Assembly (NCBI RefSeq): GCF_003590095.1
Contig: NC_039478.1
Location: 8,122,001-8,186,000, forward strand
Length of the DNA stretch: 64,000 nucleotides
DNA from: Trichoplusia ni
Lineage: Eukaryota; Arthropoda; Insecta; Lepidoptera; Noctuidae
Reading direction: 5' to 3'
This document shows positions 23,004 through 33,904 of the stretch, one piece after another. Every line of letters begins with the position of its first letter. Position 1 is the stretch's first letter. The position numbers were made by a program, and so were the translations under genes. Below the pieces are notes generated by a model. The model had not been told where the DNA came from, searched no databases, and was given only the letters and a program-made list of their open reading frames with translations.

Positions 23004-26000
23004 TTTATTTGCATATGAATTTAGTAATTATGTTAAAGTTCCTTTTAATAACACAGAATATAACTGGTTGGTAGATTCTGGTGCTAGTATTTCAGCCGTG
23101 AAAAATGAGATAGTCGCTCATTGGAACTTACCAATCCATAATCAAAACATCATTATAAATGGAATTGGTGGTCGAATAACAACTATCGGATATGTTTATT
23201 TAAATTTATCTTTAAATGGTCACACATTCCAACATAAGTTTTATGTAATCCAAAACCTACCATGTTATACTGAAGGTATATTAGGCCAAGATTTTCTAAC
23301 TAAACATAGATGTGTTTTAAATTACGAACATAATACATTAACTTTAGGTCAGAATTTAATTTTACCATTACATATAGGTAAATTAAATAGAAATGTTTAT
23401 ATGAATATACCACCAAGGTGCGAAAAAATTTTTTTCATCGATACTAATGAAACCGAAGATTGCGTTGTAGTCTCAGATGAGTTAAGTGAGGGAGTTTTTC
23501 TAGCTGGAGGTATAAGTAAGCCAGAAAATGGTAAAATTCCAATTCAAATAATGAATACTTGTGAATCGGAAGTATCGTTAAGCTATTTTAAACCTAAACT
23601 TGAAAAATTATGTTATTACAAAGTTTGTAATTTTGAGAAGTCACCCATAACGGTAGATAGGGTCAAAACATTATTAAATTTATTAAAATTAGATCATTTG
23701 AATGGCGAAGAAAAATCTTCCATATTAAACATATGTGCAAAATTTTCTGACGTGTTTCATATTTCTGGAGATAAATTGGAAGTATCTAAAATCAGCGAAC
23801 AAAAAATACGTTTAAAACCGAACACTACACCAATATATACCAAGCCTTATCGTTTACCGTTTTCGCAACGTGAGGAGCTAGACCAGCAGATTAGTGATAT
23901 GTTAACTGATAAAATTATTGAACCATGTAGTAGTGAATGGGCTAGCCCTGTTTTACTGGTCCCAAAAAAAGAAAGTGGGGATGGCTCTAAGAAAATGAGA
24001 CTTGTTATAGACTTTCGTAAACTCAATAATTGTATTTTGGATGACAAGTTCCCACTCCCTAATATTACTGATATTTTGGATGCATTATCTGGGTCAGTTT
24101 ATTTTAGTCACCTTGACCTTTACAAGGGTTATTTTCAATTGGGCATTACAAAAGAAAGTAGGCCGTGTACAGCATTCGTAACTTCGTCGGGACAATACCA
24201 AATGACTCGACTTCCCATGGGTTTGAAGACAAGTCCAAGTTCTTTTTCAAGAGCTATGACAGTGGCAATGTCTGGGCTTCATTACGACAAATGTCTCGTT
24301 TATTTAGATGATTTAATTTGCTTTGGACGCAATTTAGCCTTTCATAACAAAAATCTCATTGATATAATGCTTAGACTACGAAAAGTGAACCTAAAACTAA
24401 ATCCAGACAAATGTGACTTTCTGAAAAAAGAAATTTTGTATTTAGGTCATATTATATCAGCTGAAGGTTTAAAACCAGATCCGTCTAAAGTAGCGGCATT
24501 GCAAAATTATCCAGTTCCTAAAAATACCGATGATGTTAAAAAATTCATTGCCTTTGCAAATTACTATCGAAAATTTATACCTAACTTTGCACTTTTAGCT
24601 AATCCTTTAAATAATCTTTGTCGAAAAAATATAGAATTTGAGTGGAATGAAGAATGTAATAATTCTTTTTTATCACTAAAAGAAAAGTTAATATCGCCTC
24701 CATTGTTACAATATCCTAATTTTGATAAAAGTAATGTGTTTTTACTTAAAACAGACGCATCTGGCTATGCAATCGGTTCAGTTTTAAGTAACAGCGATGG
24801 TAGACCAATTGCTTACGCAAGCCGTACCTTAAATAAAGCTGAAAAGAATTATCCAGTTATTGAAAAAGAATTGCTGGCTATTGTATGGTCTGTTAAATAC
24901 TTCCGTCCTTATTTATTTGGTCGCAAGTTTAAAATTCAAACAGATCATCGTCCTTTGGTATATTTATTTGGCATGAGAGAGCCTAGTAGTAGACTCATGA
25001 AATTCCGACTGACACTTGAAGAATATGATTTTGATATAGAATTTGTGAGGGGAAAAGATAATGCGGCAGCTGACGTTCTATCTCGTATAATAATAACGTC
25101 AGATGAATTAAAAACTATAAATAATGAGTGTTTAAATGTTATGACGCGCTCAAAAAGAAAAGCAATGATAGAGAAAGATAGTTATCATCAATCAGATATT
25201 ATTAGTACAGGTAATCAACTGTCGGATCAGCCAAATGTCGTTGAAGTACTCAAAAAGACTAATAGAGACGTTGAAATTACATTACTTGACAGGGTAACTT
25301 TACGTAAATTAACAAAGAAAGAAAGTTATTATGAGTCATTAAATAAAATTTATTATTATTTTCCTTCTAAGTCATCCATTTATGTTGATCCGAATTCTTT
25401 ATCAGCAATAACGCGAGACGTGTTGTTGAGAGATTTGGAATACATTTGTAAGAAGAATCAGATAAGTGAGCTTATAATAATTAAGAAAAGGGAAAATATC
25501 AAGTTTATGGAACTCATTGTGGAGGAAATAAATAAAAATGTAACTTGGAAGGGTCCTAGACTTTGTGTCATTAATGATGTTCGTAGAATAGAAAATAAAG
25601 ATACTAGGAGAATTATAATTAATGATTTTCACTTGTTACCTACAAGTGGCCACGCGGGAATCAAAAGAACACTAAACAATATAAAAAAGTACTACTATTG
25701 GCCCGGTATGGAAAAAGATATATCGGATTTCATTAATAAATGTGATGCGTGTCAAAGAAATAAACATTTTAGATATATTAAGGAACCACTTTCAATTACA
25801 ACAACGTCATCAAATTCTTTTGAAAAAATATTCTTAGATTTAGTCGGCCCTCTTGAAAAAGATGATGAGGGGTATTCTTATATTCTTACAATACAATGCG
25901 AGTTAACTAAATACTTAGTTGCTACTCCCATTAAATCAAAAACTACCGAAAGCGTGGCAAGGGCGTTCGTAGAACATTTTATATTAAGGTATGGTATTCC

Positions 26001-26628
26001 AAAGACGATTGCTACGGACAAAGGAACGGAGTTCATGTCTTCTACAATGAGGGAGGTAAGTAAACTTTTAAATATAGAACAAAGGTTCGCGTCAGCATAT
26101 CATCATGAGAGCATCGGCGCGCTTGAGAACACACACAAAAGTTTAGGTAACTATCTCAGAATTCATTGCAGAAATAGTTCAAGGTCATGGAGTCAGTGGT
26201 TACCATATTGGCAATTTTCTTATAATATTACAGTACACACAGAAACAAAGTATACCCCTTATGAGCTTGTTTTTGGACATGTATGTATCTTACCAAATAA
26301 TCTAACTTCAAATGTTGATAAACTGTACAATTTCGATAGTTATCCACTAGAACTGAAATTTAGGTTACAAAGAGCACATCAAGACGCTAGGGAAAATTTA
26401 ATTGTTAGTAAACAAAATAGAAAATTATTATATGATTATAAAATAAACCCGATTTTATACAAAAAAGGAGATCTTGTGTTATTAAAAAATGAAAATTGTT
26501 CTAAATTAGATAGTTTATACTTAGGTCCTTATATTGTTGTAGACGATATGGCACCAAATGTGAAAATTGTGAAAAGTGGCAAGGAAATAATAGTACACAA
26601 AAACAGAACTAGGCCTTATTATTCTTAA
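22945..26628 (+). CDS. pol: pol: protease, reverse transcriptase, RNase H, integrase
   Basis: The frame is open for 1227 codons counted from a GTG at 22945. True translation probably enters by frameshift from gag near 22990. In order: aspartic protease (DSGAS, residue 44), RT with the YLDD catalytic box (residues 453-456, DNA 24301), RNase H with TDASGYA and TDHRP, and integrase. The integrase zinc domain shows H...H then CDAC, and its catalytic core is D965, D1025, E1061 (D,D-35-E spacing). The C-terminus has an LGPY motif near the end. No stop or frameshift interrupts it, so the product is likely active. The RT/RNase H signature is 412/mdg1-like. Confidence 0.95.
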   Translation: MTLFNPQLPRTIRISFFVPNLFAYEFSNYVKVPFNNTEYNWLVDSGASISAVKNEIVAHWNLPIHNQNIIINGIGGRITTIGYVYLNLSLNGHTFQHKFYVIQNLPCYTEGILGQDFLTKHRCVLNYEHNTLTLGQNLILPLHIGKLNRNVYMNIPPRCEKIFFIDTNETEDCVVVSDELSEGVFLAGGISKPENGKIPIQIMNTCESEVSLSYFKPKLEKLCYYKVCNFEKSPITVDRVKTLLNLLKLDHLNGEEKSSILNICAKFSDVFHISGDKLEVSKISEQKIRLKPNTTPIYTKPYRLPFSQREELDQQISDMLTDKIIEPCSSEWASPVLLVPKKESGDGSKKMRLVIDFRKLNNCILDDKFPLPNITDILDALSGSVYFSHLDLYKGYFQLGITKESRPCTAFVTSSGQYQMTRLPMGLKTSPSSFSRAMTVAMSGLHYDKCLVYLDDLICFGRNLAFHNKNLIDIMLRLRKVNLKLNPDKCDFLKKEILYLGHIISAEGLKPDPSKVAALQNYPVPKNTDDVKKFIAFANYYRKFIPNFALLANPLNNLCRKNIEFEWNEECNNSFLSLKEKLISPPLLQYPNFDKSNVFLLKTDASGYAIGSVLSNSDGRPIAYASRTLNKAEKNYPVIEKELLAIVWSVKYFRPYLFGRKFKIQTDHRPLVYLFGMREPSSRLMKFRLTLEEYDFDIEFVRGKDNAAADVLSRIIITSDELKTINNECLNVMTRSKRKAMIEKDSYHQSDIISTGNQLSDQPNVVEVLKKTNRDVEITLLDRVTLRKLTKKESYYESLNKIYYYFPSKSSIYVDPNSLSAITRDVLLRDLEYICKKNQISELIIIKKRENIKFMELIVEEINKNVTWKGPRLCVINDVRRIENKDTRRIIINDFHLLPTSGHAGIKRTLNNIKKYYYWPGMEKDISDFINKCDACQRNKHFRYIKEPLSITTTSSNSFEKIFLDLVGPLEKDDEGYSYILTIQCELTKYLVATPIKSKTTESVARAFVEHFILRYGIPKTIATDKGTEFMSSTMREVSKLLNIEQRFASAYHHESIGALENTHKSLGNYLRIHCRNSSRSWSQWLPYWQFSYNITVHTETKYTPYELVFGHVCILPNNLTSNVDKLYNFDSYPLELKFRLQRAHQDARENLIVSKQNRKLLYDYKINPILYKKGDLVLLKNENCSKLDSLYLGPYIVVDDMAPNVKIVKSGKEIIVHKNRTRPYYS
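22986..22998 (+). other. Probable gag-pol +1 frameshift site
   Basis: The gag frame reads CAG TTT TTT CGT GCC TAA. The pol frame over the same bases reads AGT TTT TTC GTG CCT AAT. Moving from gag to pol needs +1 (or -2), and a P-site tRNA-Phe on TTT could re-pair with TTC one base downstream. This T6C run is the last slippery stretch before the gag stop. Confidence 0.6.
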
Positions 26629-26852
26629 AATAAATCAAGTCATTCATTATATTATGTGTGAGCATTATTGTCGCCAAGTGTACTTTAATACTTTAGTATC
26701 TAATTGTTATTGTTTAAGGTGGATCATGTATCACGCTACTATGGAATAATCGTCCTATGTTATGCATAACATTGACTTGTATTCTTTAAATATAAGTACT
26801 TAATTTTGTATTTAAAAAAAAATGTACTATATAATCATTTTTTTTTTGTTTT

Positions 26853-26862
26853 ATGGGGAAGG
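26853..26862 (+). other. Polypurine tract
   Basis: ATGGGGAAGG lies directly before the 3' LTR and is the expected plus-strand primer. Confidence 0.75.
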
Positions 26863-27003
26863 TGTAGAGTAGAAATACTTTACGTATATATGCTGCTATA
26901 TTATTGTATGTTCTAGGCTATCCTAAGCCAGTTCTATGTCGGGGTTCCTATAATAAACACGTATCATTTGAAACAATCGTTTGATTCCACACCCGACACC
27001 TCA
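26863..27003 (+). repeat. 3' LTR (141 bp)
   Basis: It is identical to the 5' LTR over all 141 bases by direct reading, and is followed by the CTAC target duplication. Confidence 0.95.
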
Positions 27004-27383
27004 CTACAAAGAAGTGTAATAAAAATTTTGAAAGCTAAACTCACCTGCTCTATCAATATGAAAGCAATTTGAATAATCATTGGACCGTAACGACTACTCA
27101 AAATTTAATCTGCACCGAAATATTTCTCTATTTGCAACATCCTAATAACTTTACGAAACAAATTCATCAGTTGTATACAGAATAACGAATTGTTTAAAAC
27201 TTGAAAGTAATTTCAAAGTCATAAGTGTATTGAAGTTTATATTTGCATATTGCAATTAACTGTCAATGTAAAATTGTGAAGAAATACTTGCACATAAATG
27301 CTAGTAAAACATTGTCTCAAATACAGCATTATTTTTGCCAATAAAATTTCATTTCGTTTTACAAACGTTTTTTTACAAGTCTG

Positions 27384-27537
27384 CTAGCTGACACAGCAAA
27401 CGTTGTTGTGCCTAATAAATTATTTCTGTTGTATGTATTTTTAATGCCACGTTATAAAAATTGGTAAAAATCCGTAAAGCCGTTTCGGAGGAGTACGGTA
27501 ACTAACATCGTGACACGGGAATTTTATATATTAGAGA
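27384..27537 (-). mobile_element. Non-autonomous Helitron, minus orientation
   Basis: Read on the minus strand it starts TCTCTAATATATAAAATTCC, then carries CGTGTCACGATGTTAGTTAC and CTCCTCCGAAACGGCTT, and ends GTGTCAGCTAG. These termini and internal words are those of the lepidopteran Lep1-type Helitrons. It is short and internally deleted. Confidence 0.65.
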
Positions 27538-30505
27538 ATATTAATTAATTAAGAACCCATTAAGATTTTGCTACTGTAATATTATGGTGAAATATAAGTA
27601 ACATTTACCTAAACATGTTCATACAAAGAAAACAATTAGGTAATTTCAGTTAAACTCACGTTACCATTCAACATCCATCACGCGACTTCCTTACAACGGC
27701 ATCGTGACGTGTCCCGTGTTAGCGGCGCAAGCGCACAATTTCGGTGCAACTACGCAAGCTACATAAGAGATAATAGAGCGAAGATCGATCGGAGATGGTT
27801 TCAATAGCACATATTTTTGATCAGGAAACTTAAGTACCTTATATTTATTGATCTTGTTTTAAAAGGTCCTTTATTTAGGCATTTAATTTGAGCGCAAACC
27901 TTGCTACACCGTAGTTGGTATTTTGGATGCAAGTCTATTTATTTGGTAAAAAATCGTTATAAAGCTGTAGCTTTTTAATAGTAAATTAAAGCATTTCAAG
28001 AGAGGGATTACTAAACTAAACGTGAAACGCAGAGTCCCAAATTTTTTCTTAACTCAATACCCGGTAAGCAAGATTTGTATCGGATTACTTCATGTGTCCC
28101 AAATCTGGGAGCTTTTTGTGCAATTGTTTTGAATGGTTATTAAACTTTCAGCTCAGAATGGATTATTAAAAAATGTTTTTTTGGCTTACGTCTCTTCTAG
28201 CCTGCGCCTTACAGCATCGTGACGCGTCCTATATCGGCGCAAGCGCACAATTTGTGTGTCTCGTGCGCGCGCAGCAGATAACGCCTGAATAATACATTCG
28301 CTCTCGTTGCATTCTGCTCCAGTTTCTGAACATCTGCGGAACCCGCTTTGTAATGAAAACTCGTTCGATCAGACAGGACTAGTTTTATGGGACCATCTTT
28401 TATCCTGTCTCGATTATATGGGCATTTAAATCAAGACTTGCTCTGCATGTTTTTGTAGAGGCAGATGATTATTCAAAGTGACTAACTTTTCAAATCCCCT
28501 ATGAAATCAAAATGAGATAGCGAATATGTCGAAAAGTGTATTCTAAATACATTAGAAATGTTCTATCAATATTTAACGTACCTAAATAGCTCCTAATTTT
28601 ATTATACTATTAATTTTAATTTTCTTAAACCGATCAAAATGTGTCGTAAATACACGCTACTTGTATATAGTAGCAGTCTTGTCGAGTATCGAGCTAAGCC
28701 CTTAATTTTATTGCAATATAATTGCAGTAACAGCTCACAATAAACTTATCCATATTCGGCAAAATGTATACGGCCAAGGAAGCTATGAAAGTGTCGCCAA
28801 TTAATCCTAAAATGGTGATTTTTCTAAGAGCCTTATATTTCACACTAATACGTGTGAATGTAATCCATTTCCATATTCATTAGCTATTGATATCCATCCC
28901 TAAAAGGACATTACGCGAGGTACAACAAACTAGAAGTGATTTGTAAGTAATACTTTAATTGGACTCATTAAATAAACCCTGTATTACAGAATGCGAGAAT
29001 ACAGATAAGCGAATCTAGTCTCTATTCTTTTACTGCTACTGTCGATTATCCCATGCATGAGTTTTATTGATAGTATGTAAAGTATACCGTCATAGACATT
29101 ACTAGCGCCTTGCCAGCCATCTATAGTAGGATGTATTAGGTATGATTCGATGTTTGTGTTTTTTCACTTGACAGAATAGTCCGGGAGACACAAAAACCTG
29201 CTTTGTCAATATTAGGAAGTAATTAAGGCGCCTTTGACAGTCCAATTAAATTGTCCGATGTGCTTTTGTCTGGCATTGGGAGGCAGCCGATGCGTCAATT
29301 AATTTTTTCACTTAGATTTGGACACACAATGAAACCTTTATTGGTTGTGTACGGAAATTAATGTCAAATATAATGGATTCTATTATTTTTTTATTGAAAG
29401 AACTTAGTTGTATTGATGAGCCAGTCCTCTTCTCTGTAAGGGGTTTCCCGGCTATCGGATTTGTGAAGAAATAAATTATTTATTAGATTAATTTTTTTAG
29501 GTCTTAAATTTTTTAGTCTCTGATCTTCGATTTAGTTTCGTTGTTTTTCTGATGTTACTTTCCGGATATGATAGATTATGTTTTTCTTTAAACTACATGT
29601 GAGTTAGTAGACAAACATTGACTGCACAGTGCGCAACGTACCCTGAATTCGATCCAGGCGCTTCTTACTCAGAACATGCTTTCGTCACGAATGCTTGCAA
29701 GAAATTCCTCCATCCCCAAAAGGATGAAATTGCTTAGTGTGGAGGTGGTTTTTTTTATAGAAATCGTACTAATTGTCGGTTTACCTTATTCTTGTTTTGA
29801 AAAGAGTTTCTTGGTAAAAACGTGTGAACGGTACTCGTTTTTATCAAGCCTAAAGTACCTACTTATCCCTCTAGTTAAACGAAAGCACTCTTCTTAACAC
29901 TTAAATAATTAAAAAACGAAATATAAAATAAATAGATACATTACAAACTTCAATTGATATTCCTTTCTTTTCCTATTCTTAAAAAATGTATCACTTCTCA
30001 GTAAGCATTTAAAAAATGTATTTCACACAAAACTTTCTTTAGTAAACACATACCTGCTAATTGATGAAGTATTCATATTCAACGATCAGACACAGTACAA
30101 TATTGACATAGCATTAGATAATGATACTTTGTTTATACATAATATCCTTCGCATCATTAATCACGATCATTAAACCGCTACTAACTATTAATATAAGGCT
30201 TTATAGACAGAACAGTTCAATGAAGTTTTGACTCCAAGGAGTAACATGATGTGTATATGGCAGATAAGGGTGCGGTAAAAACAAGAGAATTAAATTAATT
30301 ATTTGTCAGGTGCATTGGAGGTGTTGGTGGGAGGTGAAAAAGAAAAATAATCATGAAATACAATTGATGTGATTAGGGGGTATAAGCAAAAACTTTTAAA
30401 GTAGTATTATTGTTCCTCATTTAATAATATTAATTTTCGAGGTAGTAGTAGGCATCCTTAATAGATGGATGATGTTCCTTCAGGGTTATAGGACACAAAT
30501 GACTG
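27538..30505. other. Non-coding region with a degenerate direct repeat
   Basis: No gene is supported. Two diverged copies of one sequence lie at about 27691-27745 and 28210-28255, sharing GCATCGTGACG and GGCGCAAGCGCACAATTT. A block at about 29195-29350 is less AT-rich and has several AATTA homeodomain-type cores. Confidence 0.4.
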
Positions 30506-30620
30506 GATGGATAGCCGAGTGGTACAGATGAAAACGCCAAACTGATTGTTCACGATGGGTTGCGGGTTCGTTCCGCGTATGACAAGAATCAAATTATTTA
30601 ATGCTCGAACATCTTTTGAA
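30500..30620 (+). repeat. tRNA-derived SINE fragment
   Basis: The A box TAGCCGAGTGG (30512-30522) and B box GGGTTCGTTCC (about 30564-30574) are well placed for a Pol III promoter. The part between them does not fold as a normal tRNA cloverleaf as far as I can see, so a SINE is preferred over a tRNA gene. Confidence 0.5.
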
Positions 30621-33600
30621 AAAAATATCTCTTATAGGCTTCTTAAAACTTATGATATTATTTAACTTTAAGTAGTTATTGGGAGCATGCAGATTTTTTA
30701 AAGATACAACATTCCACCTCCTTTCATTGTCAAGAATTTGATATGACCCTCGTATAATTTTAAGTATGCGATAAATCTAAATAATGGTATCAGACGTCTA
30801 GTTTGACCACGAGATATTATTACCCAGGTATTCGATGCTGCAATATAATTTTCAACTGCAACGTAATCCGTCCTTCAAGGCAACACACATTAATAAAAGT
30901 CCTTTTGTACATAAAATTGCACAATTGTTTAATCAAAATACCAAGAAACCACATCATCAAGTCATTCATCGCGCAAATAGATTCGATCGGAATCGATAAT
31001 ATATTTTTTGTATCGATAAGTATTACACAATCATTACGTGCAAAACAGTAATTACTTACCTACGTTTACCCGCCTTCCGTGTACCACGCGGACAATGAAA
31101 CCGATATTCGATCGAAAACGTTTCGTTATCACAATATAGATCTCGGTCAATCTCTTTTTTGTTACACAAACACGCAATTTGATGATTTTATTTTACGCGT
31201 CATTTTTGTTTTATTGATTGGGGATTGTATTCGATCTCGTCACGAAGAAAACGCGGTGATTGAATTCGGAACGTTTTTGTTGTGACGAGAAAGTGTTTCT
31301 GGTGATTTGTTTAAGCTTGCTAGGAAAAACATTTTTTTGTTGCTTTACCGATTTTTCTTATACCTTTCTTAAGCACAATTAAACCGTTAGCCTGAGCACA
31401 AGCTATGACTGCTCTTGTAGAGTATAAAACCTCAGTTAGGCATAAGCTTTTTCGAATGTCCTTAAATTTTATAATTATTGTAATTTACATAATAACTATA
31501 TCATAAAGTATTAAATTGACAGATAGGTCATACTTAAATGTATTATCCGGACTCAAACCCACGCGAATTAAGCGCGATTTGAAATAATCTTATAATTGAT
31601 ATCTGAAGGTGATATTTTAACATTTATTTGTATCTAGACTGACTTAAGGTTTTTTATAATTAATCATACTTTTCAATGTTATGTATTTCAAAAATGTAGA
31701 TTCCAAAGTTGAAACAACCACATTTATTTTAAATGAGAATATAAAGCAAACGGTATGTAAATTAACAAGAATAATTGATTTCTTTGAACTTGTAATTGCT
31801 TTGAAAGTCACCGCAAAAAGCTCAAAAATTTCCTGTTTTGAGGTAACTTCATGGACAGTCTTCAAAAGTTAAGAATTTACTACAGTTTTTAATTAAACCG
31901 AACCGATTAATTTAATAAGCAGAGCATTTTAATAACATATGTTTACCTATGTCCTGCCTAATTTAGCCTGCACTGCACATATTGAAATTAAGTAAATTGT
32001 GAATTATCACGTTCAAAATACCATTTATATACATAGCTCCGACTTCACGGAAAATAAAATAGGCGTAAGGTGTGCCAAAACGCATTAATGTCAACCGCGA
32101 TATCAAAGAAGAAAGCTTTTCATTTCAGTCATTTTGATTCAATGCAATAAAAATACGAGAGACGATCGGTATAAAAATAAAAAAAAAAAACATCATACGA
32201 TAAAATTGATCAAAATTAAACTAAAAGTTAAGTAGAGGTTGTGTCGTAATGACTTAATGAAATTTAAACGTAAAACAAAAGTGACGTCACGCGTAAGTTT
32301 CAATAACTGTTATTTGATCAATTTATATTTGAGAAACGAAAGAAAAGCTATAGGTCAGACATCCCTATTGTAAGATACAATATATTAAATATATTTATGT
32401 AAATAATACCTAGTAAGTACGATACTAATACTGGTATTCAGTAGTAGTAGGAAGTATATTCATAATAAATTTTCTAATGCAGATAAATATGATATATCCG
32501 GGGCACAGATAAAACTAAAACAAAAGTAATCGATACTCTGTCATCTGCGATATGAGGTTTATTGTTTGTTTCTTTTTCACTGTATACTGGTATTAGGGTT
32601 GCCAAAAATTTTAACAATATATTTTATTAGCCTTAAAAAAATTGTGATATCTGAATTTGATGTGACCGCATTATTGAGTATATTTTTCAATGGTTCTTGT
32701 TTTGAACAATGCTTGGTATCAGCCATATTTTGAAAAATATTCAACATTTCATTAAACCTCGCAAAATTTAGATTCGCGACATACAAAAGGCAAATGGTCT
32801 TACTTTTCCATTTAACAGTAGCTTATTTTGCCTACTTAATCTTTTTCAAGGCTGTGTAGACGATTTCCACCTTTTTTTATTCAAAGGAATACCGTTTTTT
32901 ACATGAAGCAAACCGGTCTAGCCTCTAGGCATTTTACCAACCACTGCGTAAATATCGAACTGCACTAAAATTCAATTAAGTTCCAGATAGAATGAGGCAA
33001 CCCTACAATATCACTTGTAGCAGTATGTCTCTTGGCCATCATTGCATAACTGAATACGAAACTTTCCATTCAGTTACTTCTGTTCATTATCAACACAATG
33101 AAGATCTAATAACTTCGGACCCTTATACAGTCGCGTTCAAATCATGAATGATCGCTAGTTGATATCGCGGTACTATCGCGCGCACAACTTATAAGTAATA
33201 GTAATTACAACAGATGGCCATTGTTCGCGGTGACCGATCGGCGTCAGCGTCGTTACGACCTTCGAGCGTCGCTTGCGCACGATTTTTGACCATTACTCTG
33301 TACTTATTAGAGTGGTCAACACCACTTTAAACATTTTTCAGTTACTTGAATACTTCGAACAGAACTCAATGAGTGTTAAACGACAAGAGATCTTTCGTCA
33401 ATTTTGGACCTTATCCCTAACATTAGATTTAAGATTTATTTATTTCGAAATTTCCAAAAATACACTTTTTGTTCATCACAAGAATTTATTTGAATATTTA
33501 AAATGAAATCAATGTGTTCTTGCTAAAACAAAATCCAGAACAATAGACTAAAAGGTGGTATCAACAACTCTATAAATATCCTTACCACGATTGGTCCACT

Positions 33601-33802
33601 TGATATTGACACTCATTAGTCTATTTATTACTGCTGTAGATTGGTTATCTTAAACAATATTACCTTCTGTTAATAACACGGCGTGGTTACATGTACTAAA
33701 TAATGCAATGCCATCAGTAAACCGATACGTCGTTGTTCCGGCATTACCAAAGTTGTTCTCATTTACGTTTCGCCAACGCATCGAGAATAACCATTAGAAC
33801 AA
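30621..33802. other. Non-coding region, nothing firm
   Basis: A pair of TATCGATA-like sites lies in 30985-31020. A CpG-rich patch lies at about 33170-33285 in otherwise AT-rich sequence. Neither is tied to a gene, and no ORF has coding character. Confidence 0.45.
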
Positions 33803-33815
33803 AACTAGGAACCTA

Positions 33816-33836
33816 CTTGGTACTTGGTACTTGGTG
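33816..33836 (-). repeat. 3' tail of the LOA-like LINE: three copies of a 7-mer
   Basis: On the minus strand the element ends ACCAAGTACCAAGTACCAAG before the target duplication. A short tandem tail in place of poly(A) occurs in several I/LOA-type LINEs. Confidence 0.75.
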
Positions 33837-33904
33837 ATGGGCTCCTTTTTCCGCACGTAGGCTCTAAGTCGGCCCATTGTGCGTCAGGTGTCTTTGGGAG
33901 GCTG

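Larger units (their letters stand above)
20908..27003 (+). mobile_element. Complete Ty3/gypsy LTR retrotransposon, 412/mdg1-like
   Basis: The 6096-bp element has two identical 141-bp LTRs that start TG and end CA. A primer-binding site abuts the 5' LTR, a purine tract precedes the 3' LTR, and a 4-bp CTAC duplication flanks it (20904-20907 and 27004-27007). It carries a small membrane ORF, gag, and pol ordered protease, reverse transcriptase, RNase H, integrase. No env-like ORF follows pol. The RT and RNase H blocks and the TGGCGACC primer site fit the 412/mdg1 clade. Identical LTRs and open ORFs imply a recent insertion. Confidence 0.93.

Noticed and set aside
26629..26862. An env-like ORF after pol
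   Set aside because: Only about 230 non-coding bases separate the pol stop from the 3' LTR.
30505..30580. A functional tRNA gene
   Set aside because: A and B boxes are present but the arms do not pair like a tRNA, so it was called a SINE fragment.
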